DNA of 64,000 nucleotides from JBDSLU01 sp963844435 (GCA_963844435.1 CAWJOG010000019.1:39244-103243), one strand, 5' to 3'; positions 17,728-27,705 are shown, counted from the first letter of the stretch. Translations and numbers: made by a program. Notes: a model not told the origin generated them from the sequence alone.

Positions 17728-17833
17728 GGGCGGCACTCGCAGGCGGACGGTTCGCGCCCCTGCCCTCCCCGTTCGTCAAGTCGTCACCGCTGCCCGCGTC
17801 CGTTCGTAGAGACTCCATGAAGAGGATCGGATC

Positions 17834-18643
17834 ATGGCGCGTAGGTCGATGGCGTGTGGCGTCGCAGCGGTGGCCGTCGGGTTGGCCGCGTGGGGACCGC
17901 GTGTGATCAATGCCGGTGGCACCGGCGGTGCCGCCACGTCGGCCGGCGCGGCTGTTCCGGTCCTCATTGAGCTCTTCACCTCGGAGGGCTGCTCGAGCTG
18001 TCCGCCCGCCGACACGCTGCTGACGCGGTTGGCGGCGGAGAAGACGATCGGCAGCGCCGAGATCGTCACGCTCGCCTTCCACGTCGACTACTGGGATCGC
18101 CTCGGCTGGAAGGATCGGTTCTCGTCCGCCGCGTTCACCGAGCGGCAGAACCGCTACGCCGAGGCCTGGAAGAGCGACCGCGTCTACACGCCTCAGGCGG
18201 TGGTCGACGGGCGCGTCGAATTCGTCGGCACCGACGTGAACCGGGCCCTCGAGGCGCTGACCGCGTCGGCCGCGCGCCCGCACGCGCGCGTCGCCATCGC
18301 GCCGGCGGTCGCCGACGAGCCCGCATCGAAGCGCGCGGTGCGGGTCGACGTCGAGCCGCCAGCCGGTGCCACCTTCACCGCCGACGTGCTGCTCGCGGTC
18401 GCCGAGGACGGCCTGTCGACCGAGGTCACCGCCGGAGAGAACGCGCGCCGGCGTCTGCAGCACACCGGCGTCGTTCGCAGCCTCACCCGCATCGGCCGAG
18501 TCGCCAAGGGCGCGGCGATCCACCTCGAATCGGTGAAGGTGCCGATCGATGGCGCCTGGGCGTCCGGGGCGCTGCGCGCGGTCGTGCTCGTGCAGGACGA
18601 GAAGACGCGCGAGATCTACGGCACCGGCCAGCTCGCGTTCTGA
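17834..18643 (+). CDS. DUF1223 thioredoxin-fold secreted protein
   Basis: 269 residues with an N-terminal signal/anchor (SMACGVAAVAVGLAAWG). The DUF1223 signature IELFTSEGCSSCPPADTLL (about residues 40-58) carries a C-x-x-C within a thioredoxin-like fold, followed by HVDYWDRLGWKD and TPQAVVDGR. Members are periplasmic thiol-redox or related proteins of unknown substrate. A GGATCGGATC stretch precedes the ATG rather than a clear ribosome site. A palindromic hairpin follows, then the cytochrome P460 gene on the same strand. Confidence 0.87.
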   Translation: MARRSMACGVAAVAVGLAAWGPRVINAGGTGGAATSAGAAVPVLIELFTSEGCSSCPPADTLLTRLAAEKTIGSAEIVTLAFHVDYWDRLGWKDRFSSAAFTERQNRYAEAWKSDRVYTPQAVVDGRVEFVGTDVNRALEALTASAARPHARVAIAPAVADEPASKRAVRVDVEPPAGATFTADVLLAVAEDGLSTEVTAGENARRRLQHTGVVRSLTRIGRVAKGAAIHLESVKVPIDGAWASGALRAVVLVQDEKTREIYGTGQLAF

Positions 18644-18676
18644 CTGCGGGGCTGCCTGGCGCAGCCCGCTGGGGAA

Positions 18677-18710
18677 GACGACTCCGGAGTCGAACTCAAC
18701 TCCGGCGTCG
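18677..18710 (+). repeat. Palindromic element of the GACTCCGGAGTC family
   Basis: ACGACTCCGGAGT (18677-18689) and ACTCCGGCGTCGT (18698-18710) form a 13-bp stem with one mismatch and an 8-nt loop, between the DUF1223 and P460 genes. It shares its core with the inverted repeat in the mutase gene and the palindrome at 48794. Confidence 0.6.
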
Positions 18711-18723
18711 TGAGGAGCCATTC

Positions 18724-19251
18724 ATGATCCGCCACCTCGCCGTCATCCTGGCCGGCCTCGCCGTGATCGTCGGCCACGTCCAGGCCGCCGATCCCGCCGA
18801 TCGCGTCGGCTTCCCCGCCGACTATCGCGGCTACTCCGTCCTGCGCACCGCGAACATCACCCAACAGGCGCGGCTGGGCACGATCTACGGCAACGCCCAG
18901 GCAGCGTCGATCCACGACGTGGGCAAACTGCCCTATCCGAACGGCTCGGTGGTCGTCATGGAGTGGGCGACGCCGCGCAAGGCCGCGGACGGCACGCCCG
19001 TCACCGGCGCCGACGGCCTCTGGGAGAAGGGTGAGGTCGTGCGAATCGACGTGATGCGCCGCGAGGCCGGTTACGGCACGGTCTACGGCGACAAGCGCGC
19101 CGGCGAATGGGAGTTCGCCTCCTACAAACCGGACGGCAGCCCGTTCGAGCCGAAGATCGACGCTGCCGCCTGCGCGGCCTGTCACCGCAAGCCGGGCACG
19201 GCGCGCGACTTCGTCTTCCGCGGCCGCTTCCCGTCCGCCGACACGATGTAG
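18724..19251 (+). CDS. Cytochrome P460 family protein
   Basis: 175 residues: signal peptide (1-21, ending VQA) then the P460 domain. The haem-binding CAACH lies near residue 148, close to the C-terminus as in the family, and the N-terminal FPADYRGYSVLRTANI matches the usual 'yP..yr.w..l.t' opening. Cytochromes P460 convert hydroxylamine or NO with a Lys-crosslinked c-type haem; the crosslinking Lys cannot be assigned by eye. The protein is periplasmic. GAGGAG precedes the ATG. Its gene ends 4 bp before the convergent DUF6265-like gene. Confidence 0.85.
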   Translation: MIRHLAVILAGLAVIVGHVQAADPADRVGFPADYRGYSVLRTANITQQARLGTIYGNAQAASIHDVGKLPYPNGSVVVMEWATPRKAADGTPVTGADGLWEKGEVVRIDVMRREAGYGTVYGDKRAGEWEFASYKPDGSPFEPKIDAAACAACHRKPGTARDFVFRGRFPSADTM

Positions 19252-19255
19252 CGCC

Positions 19256-19758
19256 TCACTTCGCCGCGGGTCGACGCGTCCACGTCCACTCCTGCCCGAC
19301 CGTGCGTCCGCCCTTCGGGCCTTCGACGCGCGCGTGCAGCGCGCCGGCGTCGTCGAGCCAGTAGAGGATGCGCTGCGGGAAGTCGTGCGCGGGGTTGGCG
19401 AACACGACGCGGCGATCGGCCTGCTCGATCAGCGCGAATCGCGTCGGCGGCTGGCCACCTGGCTGCGCGACGTAGGCGATCCCCTCGGGGCCGCCTTCGA
19501 TGCGCAGGAACTCGAACGACACCATCCGCGCCGTCCCGCCGCGGGTCGAGACGTCCTTGTGCAGGCCGACCAGCGCGCCACCGGCGGCCGACGTCCAGAT
19601 CTCCTCCATCTGCAGCGGCCCGTCGCTGCCGACCCAGTGCCCCTCGAACCACGCAAGATCTGCAATCGTCCGCGGGCTGAGCCCCGGGCTCGCCCCGGGC
19701 TCGGGGCCGGGCTCTGAACCCAGCTCAGGGCCGCCATCACCAACACGAGATACGTCAT
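19256..19758 (-). CDS. DUF6265-like secreted protein (frame broken near N-terminus)
   Basis: A signal-peptide start MTYLVLVMAALSWVQSPAP (ATG 19758) is in one frame; the domain, TIADLAWFEGHWVGSDG through FANPAHDFPQRILYWLDD to the C-terminal WTWTRRPAAK, is in another. The switch happens within a GC-rich repeat (GAGCCCGGCCCCGAGCCCGG, about 19680-19720), where replication slippage or base-calling error is likely. The domain matches DUF6265, a lipocalin-like barrel of unknown function common in acidobacteria. It is convergent with cytochrome P460. Confidence 0.6.
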
Positions 19759-19827
19759 GTGGCAGAGTCTGCCGCAGGACGGCCGGCGCGTCTTGGAGAA
19801 ATGCGACAGCCGGCGCCAGTCCCTGGA

Positions 19828-20682
19828 CTAGTCCGCCGTCAGCAGACGCAGCAGACGATCGGGGCGCGTGAAGTGCACGGCGAGCTCGCCGTCGTCGCCG
19901 CGCCGCCCGGTCGCCCGCCGCGCGGTCAGCGCCTTGAAGTCGCGCGCCATGTGCGCCTGGTCGAAGTAGCCGGCGTCGAGCGCGACGTCGATCAGCCGAT
20001 CCCGATCCGGCGCGTCGAGCCGCCCCAGGAGCGCGGTGAGGCGCACGATGCGCACGTATTGCTTCGGGGTGAGCGCCGTCTCGCGCCGGAACAGGCGCTC
20101 GAGCCGCCGGCGCGGCAGACCCACCGCCGCCGCCAGCGCTTCGACACCGACCCGCCCGCGCCGCCGATGGATCGCACGCACCGCGTCGGCACACGCCGGC
20201 GCCGGCACGCGGCCGCCCGGCTGCGCCGTCACGTGGGCCAGGAGCCACGCCTCGGCGGCGCGCCGCGCGGACGCTGGACCACGGGCGCCGCGGATCGCGG
20301 CGGCCAGCACGGTCAGCGGCGCGGGTAGCTCGGCGAGCGGCACCTCGCGGTCCGCGGTGCCGGCGAGCGACGCGCCGAAGAGCGCGGTGAGCCCGCCCGG
20401 GCGGAAGCGCACGCCGATCGTCGCGACGTGCCGCGGCGCCTGCACGATCCACGGCCGCGACAGCGTGCCGGCGAGGAACGCCGCCGGCTGGCGCACGAGC
20501 CGCCCGTCGACGACGCGGGCGTAGCGGTCGCCGCGATGGACGATCAGCTCGGGGCAGCCGTCGGGAATCAGCCGATCGGGCGGTCGCGCGATCCGCGTCA
20601 CGCGATCGGACACGCTCCAGACGCACTCGATCGCCGCGGCGAGCGGAGCCGGCGCCGGACGTTCGACGTAGTGGAGGGCCAC
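19828..20682 (-). CDS. AraC-family transcriptional regulator
   Basis: 284 residues. The N-terminal half (MALHYVERPAPAPLAAAIEC... IPDGCPELIVH) matches the DUF6597 sensor domain, with GVRFRPGGLTALFG. The C-terminal AraC domain (about residues 165-265) has two helix-turn-helix units: GRVGVEALAAAVGLPRRRLE and VALDAGYFDQAHMARDFKAL, the second being the diagnostic AraC motif. It probably controls a neighbour, but no palindrome or target is evident. It is co-oriented with and 20 bp downstream of the small membrane-tailed protein gene. Confidence 0.88.
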   Translation of the reverse strand: MALHYVERPAPAPLAAAIECVWSVSDRVTRIARPPDRLIPDGCPELIVHRGDRYARVVDGRLVRQPAAFLAGTLSRPWIVQAPRHVATIGVRFRPGGLTALFGASLAGTADREVPLAELPAPLTVLAAAIRGARGPASARRAAEAWLLAHVTAQPGGRVPAPACADAVRAIHRRRGRVGVEALAAAVGLPRRRLERLFRRETALTPKQYVRIVRLTALLGRLDAPDRDRLIDVALDAGYFDQAHMARDFKALTARRATGRRGDDGELAVHFTRPDRLLRLLTAD

Positions 20683-20701
20683 GGTCGGGACGACGCGTCG
20701 A

Positions 20702-21179
20702 CTACCCGGTCGCGGCCGCGGCCCCGGCGTCGTCGTCGCGCTTCCAGATGAGCATGGCCAGCCACAGCACGAACAAGCGGACCGGCACGGGCAGCGTGTC
20801 GGGCAGCGTGGCGGTGGCGCGGCGGGACCACATCGTGCGCGGCCTGACGTCGCCGACCTCGCGCTCGCCTTCGTGGAGCACCAGCGCCCGCCCCCACGCC
20901 GAACGCGGCCGCAGCCGACAGCGTCCGTCCGCTGAACGTCACGGTGAACCCGCGCCGGAACACGCTCGGCCGGGTCGCGGTCGCCACGATCGTGCCGCCC
21001 GATTCGAGCCGGAAGCCGCCCGAGATGAATCCTTCGCGGACGATGGAGAACGTCCGGCCCGCCACGGTGAGGTCGCCGCGCTCACGCCATACCGAGATGT
21101 CGAGCGTCCCCAGCGGCTTCCCGTCGTCGGCGACGGTGAACGCCCACGAGAACCATCGGGTCGGTTCGAGCTGCAGCAT
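20702..21179 (-). CDS. Conserved-looking hypothetical protein with C-terminal membrane anchor (one frameshift)
   Basis: About 158 residues after repair. The first 95 residues form a beta-rich region (RWFSWAFTVADDGKPLGTLD, FRLESGGTIVATATRPSVFR). After a GGGG run near 20893 one extra G shifts frame; reading on gives RALVLHEGEREVGDV, then a hydrophobic segment VRLFVLWLAMLIWKRDDDA near the end. So it is a cytoplasmic or periplasmic beta domain with a C-terminal transmembrane anchor. I do not recognise the family. Total length 3n+1 supports a single insertion. It precedes the AraC gene on the same strand. Confidence 0.6.
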
Positions 21180-21264
21180 GTCGCGTCCTCCTGCCCCAGT
21201 CTACGAAGCCATCCGAGGCCGGGTTCGGGCGACGGGCGCGAGTTTACGCTGCCGTGTCACACGC

Positions 21265-22712
21265 TCAGGGCGCCGGCACGAGGCGGACGATCTGTCCCGG
21301 GTGTGTCGAAGACCACCAGGAGCGTGCCATCCGGCGCGTTGACGACGTGTCGGATGCGGCCAAAGCCGCGCAGCAGGGTCTCCTGGTGCGTGACCTTGCC
21401 GTTGGCGACCTCGAGCCGGACGAGCTGCTGCCCGGCCAGGCCCGCCGCGAAGAGGTGGCCCTTCCACTTCGGGAACTTGTCGCCACGATAGAACGAGATT
21501 CCGCTGACGGCGATCGAGGGCGTCCAGTGCAGCACGGGGTCGACCATTCCAGGCACCTGGACGACGGTCGTCGGCGTCATCGGCGTGCCGTCGTAGTTCA
21601 TGCCGTGCGTGGCGGCCGGCCAGCCGTAGTTCTTGCCCTTCTCGATCACGTTCAGCTCGTCGCCGCCGCGCGGCCCGTGCTCGCTCGCCCACAGCGCGCC
21701 GGTCGCCGGATCGACGTCGATGCCCTGCGGGTTGCGGTGGCCGTAGCTCCAGATCGACTTCACCGCGCCGGGCGTGTCGACGAACGGGTTGTCCTTCGGC
21801 GCCGTGCCGTCGTCGCTGGACGCGATGGATCTTGCCGTAGGGGCTCTTCAGGTCCTGCGGCGTGTCGAGGTGGCCGCGGTCGCCGATCGAGTAGTAGAGG
21901 AACTTGTCCTTGTCGAAGAAGAAGCGCAAGCCGAAGTGCGTATTGTCCGGCCAGTAGAGATCCTGCGGGGCCTGGAAGAGCGTCTGCTGCTCGGTGAGGG
22001 CGCCGTCCTTGATGCGGCCGCGGATGATGCGCGTCGTCGACGCGCCCTGCGCCGCCCCGCCGGTTTCGCTGAACGCCAGGTAGAGCCAGCCGGTCTTCTC
22101 GTAGTCGGGATGCAGCGCGACATCCATCAGGCCGCCGTCCTGACGCACCCAGACCGGCGGCAGGCCGGTGATCGGCGGCCCGGCGACGCCGTTGCGGAAG
22201 ATGCGCAGCCGCCCGGAGCGCTCGGGCACGAGCAGCGCCCCGTCCGGCAGGATCTCGACGTCCCAGGGGTTCTGCAGGCCCTCGACGACCGTCTCGACGC
22301 GGAACGCGTGCTGCTCGGAGGTCACGGCGCCGGTCGGCAGCGGCGGCGGCCCGGTCCGCGAGAGCGGGCTGCTGGCGGCGCGTTCGCGCAGCTCGCGGAT
22401 GTAGATCACCATCGCGCGGATGTCCTGCTCGTTCAGCGTCGCGCCGAACGGCGGCATGGGCGTGCCCGGCCACCCGTTCTTGATGCTGGCGGCGATCTCC
22501 GCGTCGCTGCCGCCGTGCGCCCAGGTGTCGTCGAGCAGGCTCGGCGCCGAGCCGCCGCTGCCGTCGGGACCGTGACAGCTGGCGCACACCTGTCCGAAGG
22601 TGGCGACGATGCCGCGCGGCGGCTGCGCGGCCTGTGCGAAGAGACGAGGCGCGGCCACCGCCGCGCCGAGGAGGGTGGCGGCAACCGCCGCACCGGCGAA
22701 CCATCGGGACAT
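21265..22712 (-). CDS. Cytochrome c-PQQ-dependent sugar dehydrogenase fusion (two frameshifts)
   Basis: About 481 residues after repair. Order: signal peptide (GAAVAATLLGAAVAAPRLFA), class-I cytochrome c with CASCH (about residue 45) and the distal Met in GTPMPPFGATLN, then a glucose/sorbosone-dehydrogenase six-blade propeller: LQNPWDVEILPDGALLVPER, LMDVALHPDYEKTGWLYLAF, SEHGPRGGDELNVI and NYGWPAATHGMNYDG. The enzyme oxidises aldose or ketose sugars with PQQ and passes electrons to its own haem. Single-base insertions near 21815 and 21298 break the frame; length 3n+2 fits two insertions. A paralogue lies at 29053-30495. Confidence 0.9.
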
Positions 22713-22727
22713 GGCGAACAGGGTACC

Positions 22728-22757
22728 CCATCCCGGGACGGCTGCCATCCCGGGACG
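22728..22757. repeat. Direct repeat of CCATCCCGGGACG
   Basis: Two exact 13-bp copies (22728-22740 and 22745-22757), each holding the palindrome CCCGGG, lie in the short gap upstream of the PQQ dehydrogenase gene. A repeated regulator site is possible. Confidence 0.5.
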
Positions 22758-22787
22758 AGTGGGTATCAGCGCGGATCGCGCCGTGGA

Positions 22788-24135
22788 CTACACCGACGAC
22801 GCGTCGGGGTGCTTGTAGGGCGCGCGATACGGCCGCGCCAGGAGCTTGTTGGCCTCGGCGTCGCCGACGATTTCACCCTTGACGTGATCCCATGTCAGCG
22901 ACCGCCCCAGCTTCTGCGACATGTTGGCCAGGATGCAGGACGTCGCCGAAATGTAGCCCTGCTCGATGTCCGAGACCGGCTTCTCGCGGCTCTGGATGCA
23001 CGTCAGCAGGTTCTTCATGTGGCCGCGGATGGCCGGCGCGACGTGCTTCTCGAGATCCTTCTCGACCTTGTCGATCGGGAATTCCTCGAGCTCGTACTTC
23101 ACGTCCTCGTGGATCGGCTCGCCCTTGGTCGGGATGAAGTCGTAGCCCATCACGCTCGCCTTGAGCGTGCCCTGGTCGCCGTAGATCGTCGCGCCCCACG
23201 GATACTTCGGATCGGGCGGCGCGCCGTAGGTCCGGTGCGTCCAGATCACCGGCAGCTCGCCGAAGTCGAACGTCGCGGTCTGGGTGTCGGTGATGTTGGC
23301 GCGGCTGTTCTTCTGGACCAGGATGCCGCCCGACGAGGCGACGCGGGTGGGCATGCCGAGGTCGAGCATCCAGCGCACCATGTCGAGCATGTGCACGCAC
23401 ATGTCGCCGACGATGCCGTTGCCGTACTCCATGTAGGCGCGCCAGCGGCGCGGGTGGACCAGCTCGTTGTAGGGCCGCATCGGCGCCGGCCCGGTCCACA
23501 GCTCGTAATCGAGGTTGGCCGGCGGGGTCGCGTCGGGCGGGTTCTGCGTCGCCCGCATCGCGTAGTAGCAGTAGATCTCGACCAGCCCGATCTTGCCGAG
23601 CTTGCCTTCGCGGACGATGCGGTCGCGGGCGGTGATCAGGTGCGGCGTGCTGCGGCGCTGCATGCCGACCTGGACGACGCGCTTGTACTTGCGCGCCGCC
23701 GCCAGCATCGCCTGGCCTTCGCGGACGTCGACGCTGATCGGCTTCTGGACGTAGATGTCGCAGCCGGCCTTGGCCGCCGCGATCATCGGCAGCGCGTGCC
23801 AGTGATCCGGCGTGGCGATCAGCGCGATGTCGACGTCCTTCTGATCGAGCAGCTCCTGGTAGTGCTTGTAGGTGCGCGGGCGCTTCTTCGAAGCCTGGCG
23901 CTCGGCGACACATGTCGGCGCACTCGTTGAGCAGGTTCGAGTCGGCGTCGCAGAGCGAGACGACCTCGGTGTTGGGCGCCACCTGCAGCAGCCGGAACAG
24001 GTCGGACTTGCCGTACCAGCCGGTGCCGATCAGCGCGACGCGCTTCTTCATGTCCGAGAATTGCTGCGCGTAGGCGGGCATCGCGGAGAACGCGAGCGCC
24101 GCCCCCGTCGTCTTCAGGAAATCGCGTCGAAGCAT
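22788..24135 (-). CDS. Tat-exported Gfo/Idh/MocA oxidoreductase (one frameshift)
   Basis: About 448 residues after repair. The start MLRRDFLKTTGAALAFSAM is a twin-arginine signal. The Rossmann part has VALIGTGWYGKSDLFRLL; after the break come DIALIATPDHWHALPMIAAA, CDIYVQKPISVDVREGQAML (catalytic EKP-type Lys) and MEYGNGIVGDMCVHMLDMVR. Members are periplasmic NAD(P)-dependent sugar or inositol-type dehydrogenases. An extra base near 23910 (CGACACATG) breaks the frame; removing it restores VAERQASKKRPRTYKHYQEL. GGGAG precedes the ATG at 24135. A strong 17-bp inverted repeat lies upstream, between this gene and the PQQ-propeller gene. Confidence 0.9.
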
Positions 24136-24187
24136 GGCTCCCTTTCGGTGTTCCGGTGTCGCGACACTAGCGCCAGATGGCAAGTTA

Positions 24188-24223
24188 TGCAAGTTGCTCG
24201 GAGCACGCTCCGAGCAACTTGCA
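24188..24223. terminator. Perfect 17-bp inverted repeat with 2-nt spacer
   Basis: TGCAAGTTGCTCGGAGC (24188-24204), AC, then the exact complement (24207-24223). It sits between the PQQ-propeller gene and the oxidoreductase, both on the minus strand. Five A residues (TTTTT on the minus strand) lie before rather than after the stem, so it is not a textbook terminator. A cruciform or attenuator role is possible. Confidence 0.5.
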
Positions 24224-24244
24224 AAAACCGCGAGGCGAACTAAA

Positions 24245-25553
24245 TCAGTTCGCGGAGATGCGGTACAGGTGCTTGGCGCCGCGCAGGTAGAGCTCGCTGT
24301 CGACCAGCGCCGGCGTCGCGTCGGTGGGCTCGCTCAGGACGTTGGTCGCGAGCACCTTGGCGGCCGGACCGGCCTCGAGCACGGCCGTCGTGCCTTCGCG
24401 CCCGAGGACGTAGATCCGGCCGTCGGCGGCCACCGGGGACGCGTAGACGTTGGGGACCGCGGCGAGCCGCTCGGTGAAGCGGACCGCGCCGGTCTTCGCG
24501 TCCAGGCTCGTCAGAATGCCCGAGTTGACCTTCAGGAAGTAGACGGCGCCGCGATACAGCAGCGGCGACGGCACGTAAGGCGTGTCCTTCTCGTAGGTCC
24601 ACGCCTGCGCCGGCGTGCCGGTGACGTCCCCTTTGGCGTCGGCGAGGCGGATGGCCCGCGCCATGCTGCCGCGGAAGCCGCCCATCGCGATCACCAGGCC
24701 GTCGGCGAAGACCGGCGACGGGATGGCGTTCAACGTGGTGCCGCCGGCCTGCCAGAGCTGCTTGCCGGTGGCGAGGTCGTAGCCGACGACGCGGTTGGTG
24801 CCCGACAGCACGGCCTGCGGCGACCCGCCGGCGGCGACAATCAGCGGCGTCGACCACGTGGTCGGCTCCTCGCGCGGGGTGCGCCACTTCTCCTTGCCGG
24901 TCGCCGCGTCGAGGGCGATGACGAAGTCGGCGCCTTCGTGATCCCAGGGCACGACCAGCGTGCCGTCGTGGATGGCGACCGAGCTGCCTTCGCCGAAGCC
25001 GTTGCGCGTCTGCATCTGCCCGAGCGACTTCTCCCACAGGACCTTGCCGGAGAAGTCGAGGGCGTAGAGCCCGCGCGAGCCGAACCAGGCGTAGAGCCGC
25101 TGCCCGTCGGTGAGCGCCGACCCGGCGGCGTACGAGCCGTCCTGATGGTGGCCCTCGTGCGGCTTCTCCTCGTGCAGCAGCCGGCTCCACTTCGTCACGC
25201 CGTCGGCCCGGTTGATGGCGACCAGCGTGAACTTCTGGACGCCGCCGTCGCCGGGGACGGCGGTGGTCAGGTAGACGGTGTCGCGCCAGACGATCGGGCT
25301 GCTCTTGCCGGCGCCCGGGACCGGCACCTTCCACCGGACGTTCTTCGTCTCGCTCCACTCGAGCGGGGGCTTGGCCGCCGGCGCCTCGCCGGTGCCGAGT
25401 GGCCCGCGCCACGTCGGCCACCCCTGCCCTGCCGCCTGCGGCCGGCCGCGACGCCTGCGCGTCGAGCGACGCCGTGGCATCCGCCAGCAGCCATCCGGCG
25501 ACGGCCGCCCCCGCGACGACGATTCCCACGCTCCGCCAGTGTGCCAACCGCAT
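24245..25553 (-). CDS. Secreted PQQ-like beta-propeller protein (one frameshift)
   Basis: About 435 residues after repair. MRLAHWRSVGIVVAGAAVAG is a signal peptide; the ATG at 25553 has GGAGGGG upstream. The mature part is a series of PQQ/quinoprotein blades: WPTWRGPLGTG opening, SSPIVWRDTVYLTTAV, LYALDFSGKVLWEKSLGQM, VIALDAATGKEKWRTPREEP, GYDLATGKQLWQAGG and TSLDAKTGAVRFTERL. This is the PQQ_2 domain of 'outer membrane protein assembly BamB-like' secreted proteins; no Cys-Cys or calcium-site motif of a true alcohol dehydrogenase was seen. An extra base near 25430 breaks the frame between signal peptide and domain. Confidence 0.85.
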
Positions 25554-25635
25554 CGATAACCCCTCCGGGCGCGATATGATGCGCCCGCCGATGCGGATTA
25601 CTGCCGGCCGCCGGCTTCCGTTTAACGTCGCGCCC

Positions 25636-26577
25636 ATGCCCGGCCTCGATTCGCTCGTGCGCGCCACGCGTCGCCGCCTCGTCATCGCGGCGACGGGCAT
25701 CGTCCTCGCCGCTGCCGTGCCGCCCGTCCTGGCGCAGGCTCCTCCCCCGCCGGCCCCTCCTCCAGGCACCGACGCCTACACGCTCGGGCCCGATTCGCAG
25801 CCGCAGCCCGGCGTGCCGCGCGGCAAGGTCGAAGGGCCGTTGATCTGGAAGAGTCACGTCTTCCCGAACACGGTTCGCGAGTACTGGATTTACGTGCCGG
25901 CGCAGTACGACCCGTCGGTGCCGGCGGCCGTCATGATCTTCCAGGACGGCCACAAGTACGTGAACGTCGAGCAGGAGTACCGGGCGCCGGTGGTGATGGA
26001 CAACTTGATCCATCGCAAGGAGATGCCGGTCACCATCGGCCTGTTCGTCAACCCGGGCCACGACAGCGAGACGTTCCCCGAGAACCGCTTCCGCGTCCGC
26101 AACCGGTCGGTCGAGTACGACACGCCGAACGGCGACTACGCACGGATGCTGATCGACGAGCTGCTGCCCGAGCTCGCCAGGCGCTACGCGCTGACGACCG
26201 ATCCCGAGCGGCGGGCCCTGGTCGGCGCCAGCTCCGGCGGCATCTGCGCCTTCACGGCGGCGTGGGAACGGCCCGATTACTTCCGCAAGGTGGTCAGCCA
26301 CATCGGCAGCTTCACCAACATCCGCGGCGGCTACCACTATCCCTTCCTGCTCCGGAAGACGGACAGGAAGCCGCTGCGCGTGTTCCTGCAGGACGGCTCG
26401 AACGACCTCGACAACCCGTTCGGCAACTGGCCGCTCGCCAACCAGTCCATGGCCGCGGCGCTGAAGTTCAAGGGCTACGACTACCGGTTCGAGTTCGGCG
26501 ACGGTGCGCACACGCACAAGCACGGTGGGGCAATCCTGCCCGACACCCTGCGCTGGCTGTGGCGCGACGTCCGCTAG
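25636..26577 (+). CDS. Secreted esterase, enterochelin-esterase-like alpha/beta-hydrolase
   Basis: About 313 residues. Signal peptide (LVIAATGIVLAAAVPPVLA), Pro-rich spacer, then the esterase-D/Fes-like fold: NTVREYWIYVPAQYDPSVPA, MIFQDGHKYVN, the nucleophile elbow GASSGGICAF, and the C-terminal catalytic His in GAHTHKHGG. In polysaccharide-using bacteria such proteins remove feruloyl, acetyl or similar esters from plant cell-wall sugars. Upstream in-frame ATGs at 25579 and 25591 exist without ribosome sites; 25636 gives a normal signal peptide. It is divergent from the PQQ-propeller gene and followed after 12 bp by the GYF-domain genes. Confidence 0.82.
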   Translation: MPGLDSLVRATRRRLVIAATGIVLAAAVPPVLAQAPPPPAPPPGTDAYTLGPDSQPQPGVPRGKVEGPLIWKSHVFPNTVREYWIYVPAQYDPSVPAAVMIFQDGHKYVNVEQEYRAPVVMDNLIHRKEMPVTIGLFVNPGHDSETFPENRFRVRNRSVEYDTPNGDYARMLIDELLPELARRYALTTDPERRALVGASSGGICAFTAAWERPDYFRKVVSHIGSFTNIRGGYHYPFLLRKTDRKPLRVFLQDGSNDLDNPFGNWPLANQSMAAALKFKGYDYRFEFGDGAHTHKHGGAILPDTLRWLWRDVR

Positions 26578-26589
26578 GGATTCCCCACC

Positions 26590-27705
26590 ATGACCTGGTA
26601 CTACGCGCTCGGCAACGAACGACAGGGCCCCATCGACGACGCCGCGCTCGATCGGCTGATCGCCACCGGCGTGGTGACGCAGGAGACGCTGGTGTGGCGC
26701 GCCGGCATGGCCGACTGGCAGCCGCTGGCGCAGGCCCGGCCGCGCACGGCCCCGGCGCCGACGCCGGTGATTCCGCCCCCCCCGGCAGCGATCGCGCCGA
26801 CGCCAGCCGCCGGCACTTCGGATACGCAGCCACGGTTCGGGGCGCCCACGCCGACGTCCACGCCGGCGGTGTCGCCGACACCGGATGCGGGCGCCTTCGG
26901 CGCCGCAGGTGGCGCTGCGGGCGGCGCCGCGGGCTGGAATCAGGCGGGTGCCGGGGCCGGCGCGGCCGGCTGGTCGCAGGCTGGCGCGTCTCCCGAGAGC
27001 GCGGACCAGCTGTACGCGCGGGTCATCGGCGAGGGTCGGTCGTTCGTCATCGGGGACGCCATCGGCCAGGCCTGGCAGCTCGTGATGGACAACATCGGCC
27101 TGGCGGTGGGCGCCGCGGCGGTCGTGCTGATCTGCATCGTGGTCGCCGGGATCATCCCGTGCCTTGGCGCGATCATCGGGCTCGTGATCAACCCCGTGCT
27201 GATCGGCGGCCTGCAGAACCTCATGCTCAAGCTGCACCGCCATGAACCGGCCGAGTTCGGCGACGTCTTCTCGACGTTCTCGACCTCGTTCCTGCCGCTG
27301 TTCCTCTTCGGGCTCGTGCAGATGGTCCTGACCGTCGTCGCCGCGATCCCCGGCTACGCGCTGATCTTCTTCGGCACGCTTCTCGCCGACCAGAGCGAGG
27401 GCGCCAGCGCGCTCCTCTCGCTGGTCGGCGTGCTGCTGATCCTGCCGCCCGCCATCTATCTCGCCGTGTCGTGGATCTTCAGTCCCCTGCTGATCATCGA
27501 CAAGCGGCTCGACTTCTGGCCGGCGATGGAGCTGAGCCGCAAGGTCGCCGCGAAGAACTTCTTCGGCGTCTTCGCCCTGCTGCTGATCTGCGGCCTGATC
27601 ATGATGGGCGGCGTGCTGGCGCTCTGCGTCGGCATCTTCTTCGCCGCGCCGCTCGCCTTCGGAGCGATTGCGATTGCCTACGACGACCTGTTCGGCCGCG
27701 CATGA
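26590..27705 (+). CDS. GYF_2-domain polytopic membrane protein (copy 1)
   Basis: 371 residues. Residues 1-50 form a GYF_2 domain (WYYALGNERQGPIDDAALDR ... LVWRAGMADWQPL), a peptide-binding fold. A Pro/Ala/Gly-rich linker with imperfect GW-N/SQAGA repeats (about 55-140) leads to a DUF975/DUF4013-like membrane region with six hydrophobic helices (160-365), including IPCLGAIIGLVINPVLIGGL and a conserved DFWPAMELSRK loop. Function is unknown; the layout suggests a membrane protein that docks a proline-rich partner on the cytoplasmic side. It overlaps the next gene, a paralogue, by 4 bp (ATGA). Confidence 0.75.
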   Translation: MTWYYALGNERQGPIDDAALDRLIATGVVTQETLVWRAGMADWQPLAQARPRTAPAPTPVIPPPPAAIAPTPAAGTSDTQPRFGAPTPTSTPAVSPTPDAGAFGAAGGAAGGAAGWNQAGAGAGAAGWSQAGASPESADQLYARVIGEGRSFVIGDAIGQAWQLVMDNIGLAVGAAAVVLICIVVAGIIPCLGAIIGLVINPVLIGGLQNLMLKLHRHEPAEFGDVFSTFSTSFLPLFLFGLVQMVLTVVAAIPGYALIFFGTLLADQSEGASALLSLVGVLLILPPAIYLAVSWIFSPLLIIDKRLDFWPAMELSRKVAAKNFFGVFALLLICGLIMMGGVLALCVGIFFAAPLAFGAIAIAYDDLFGRA

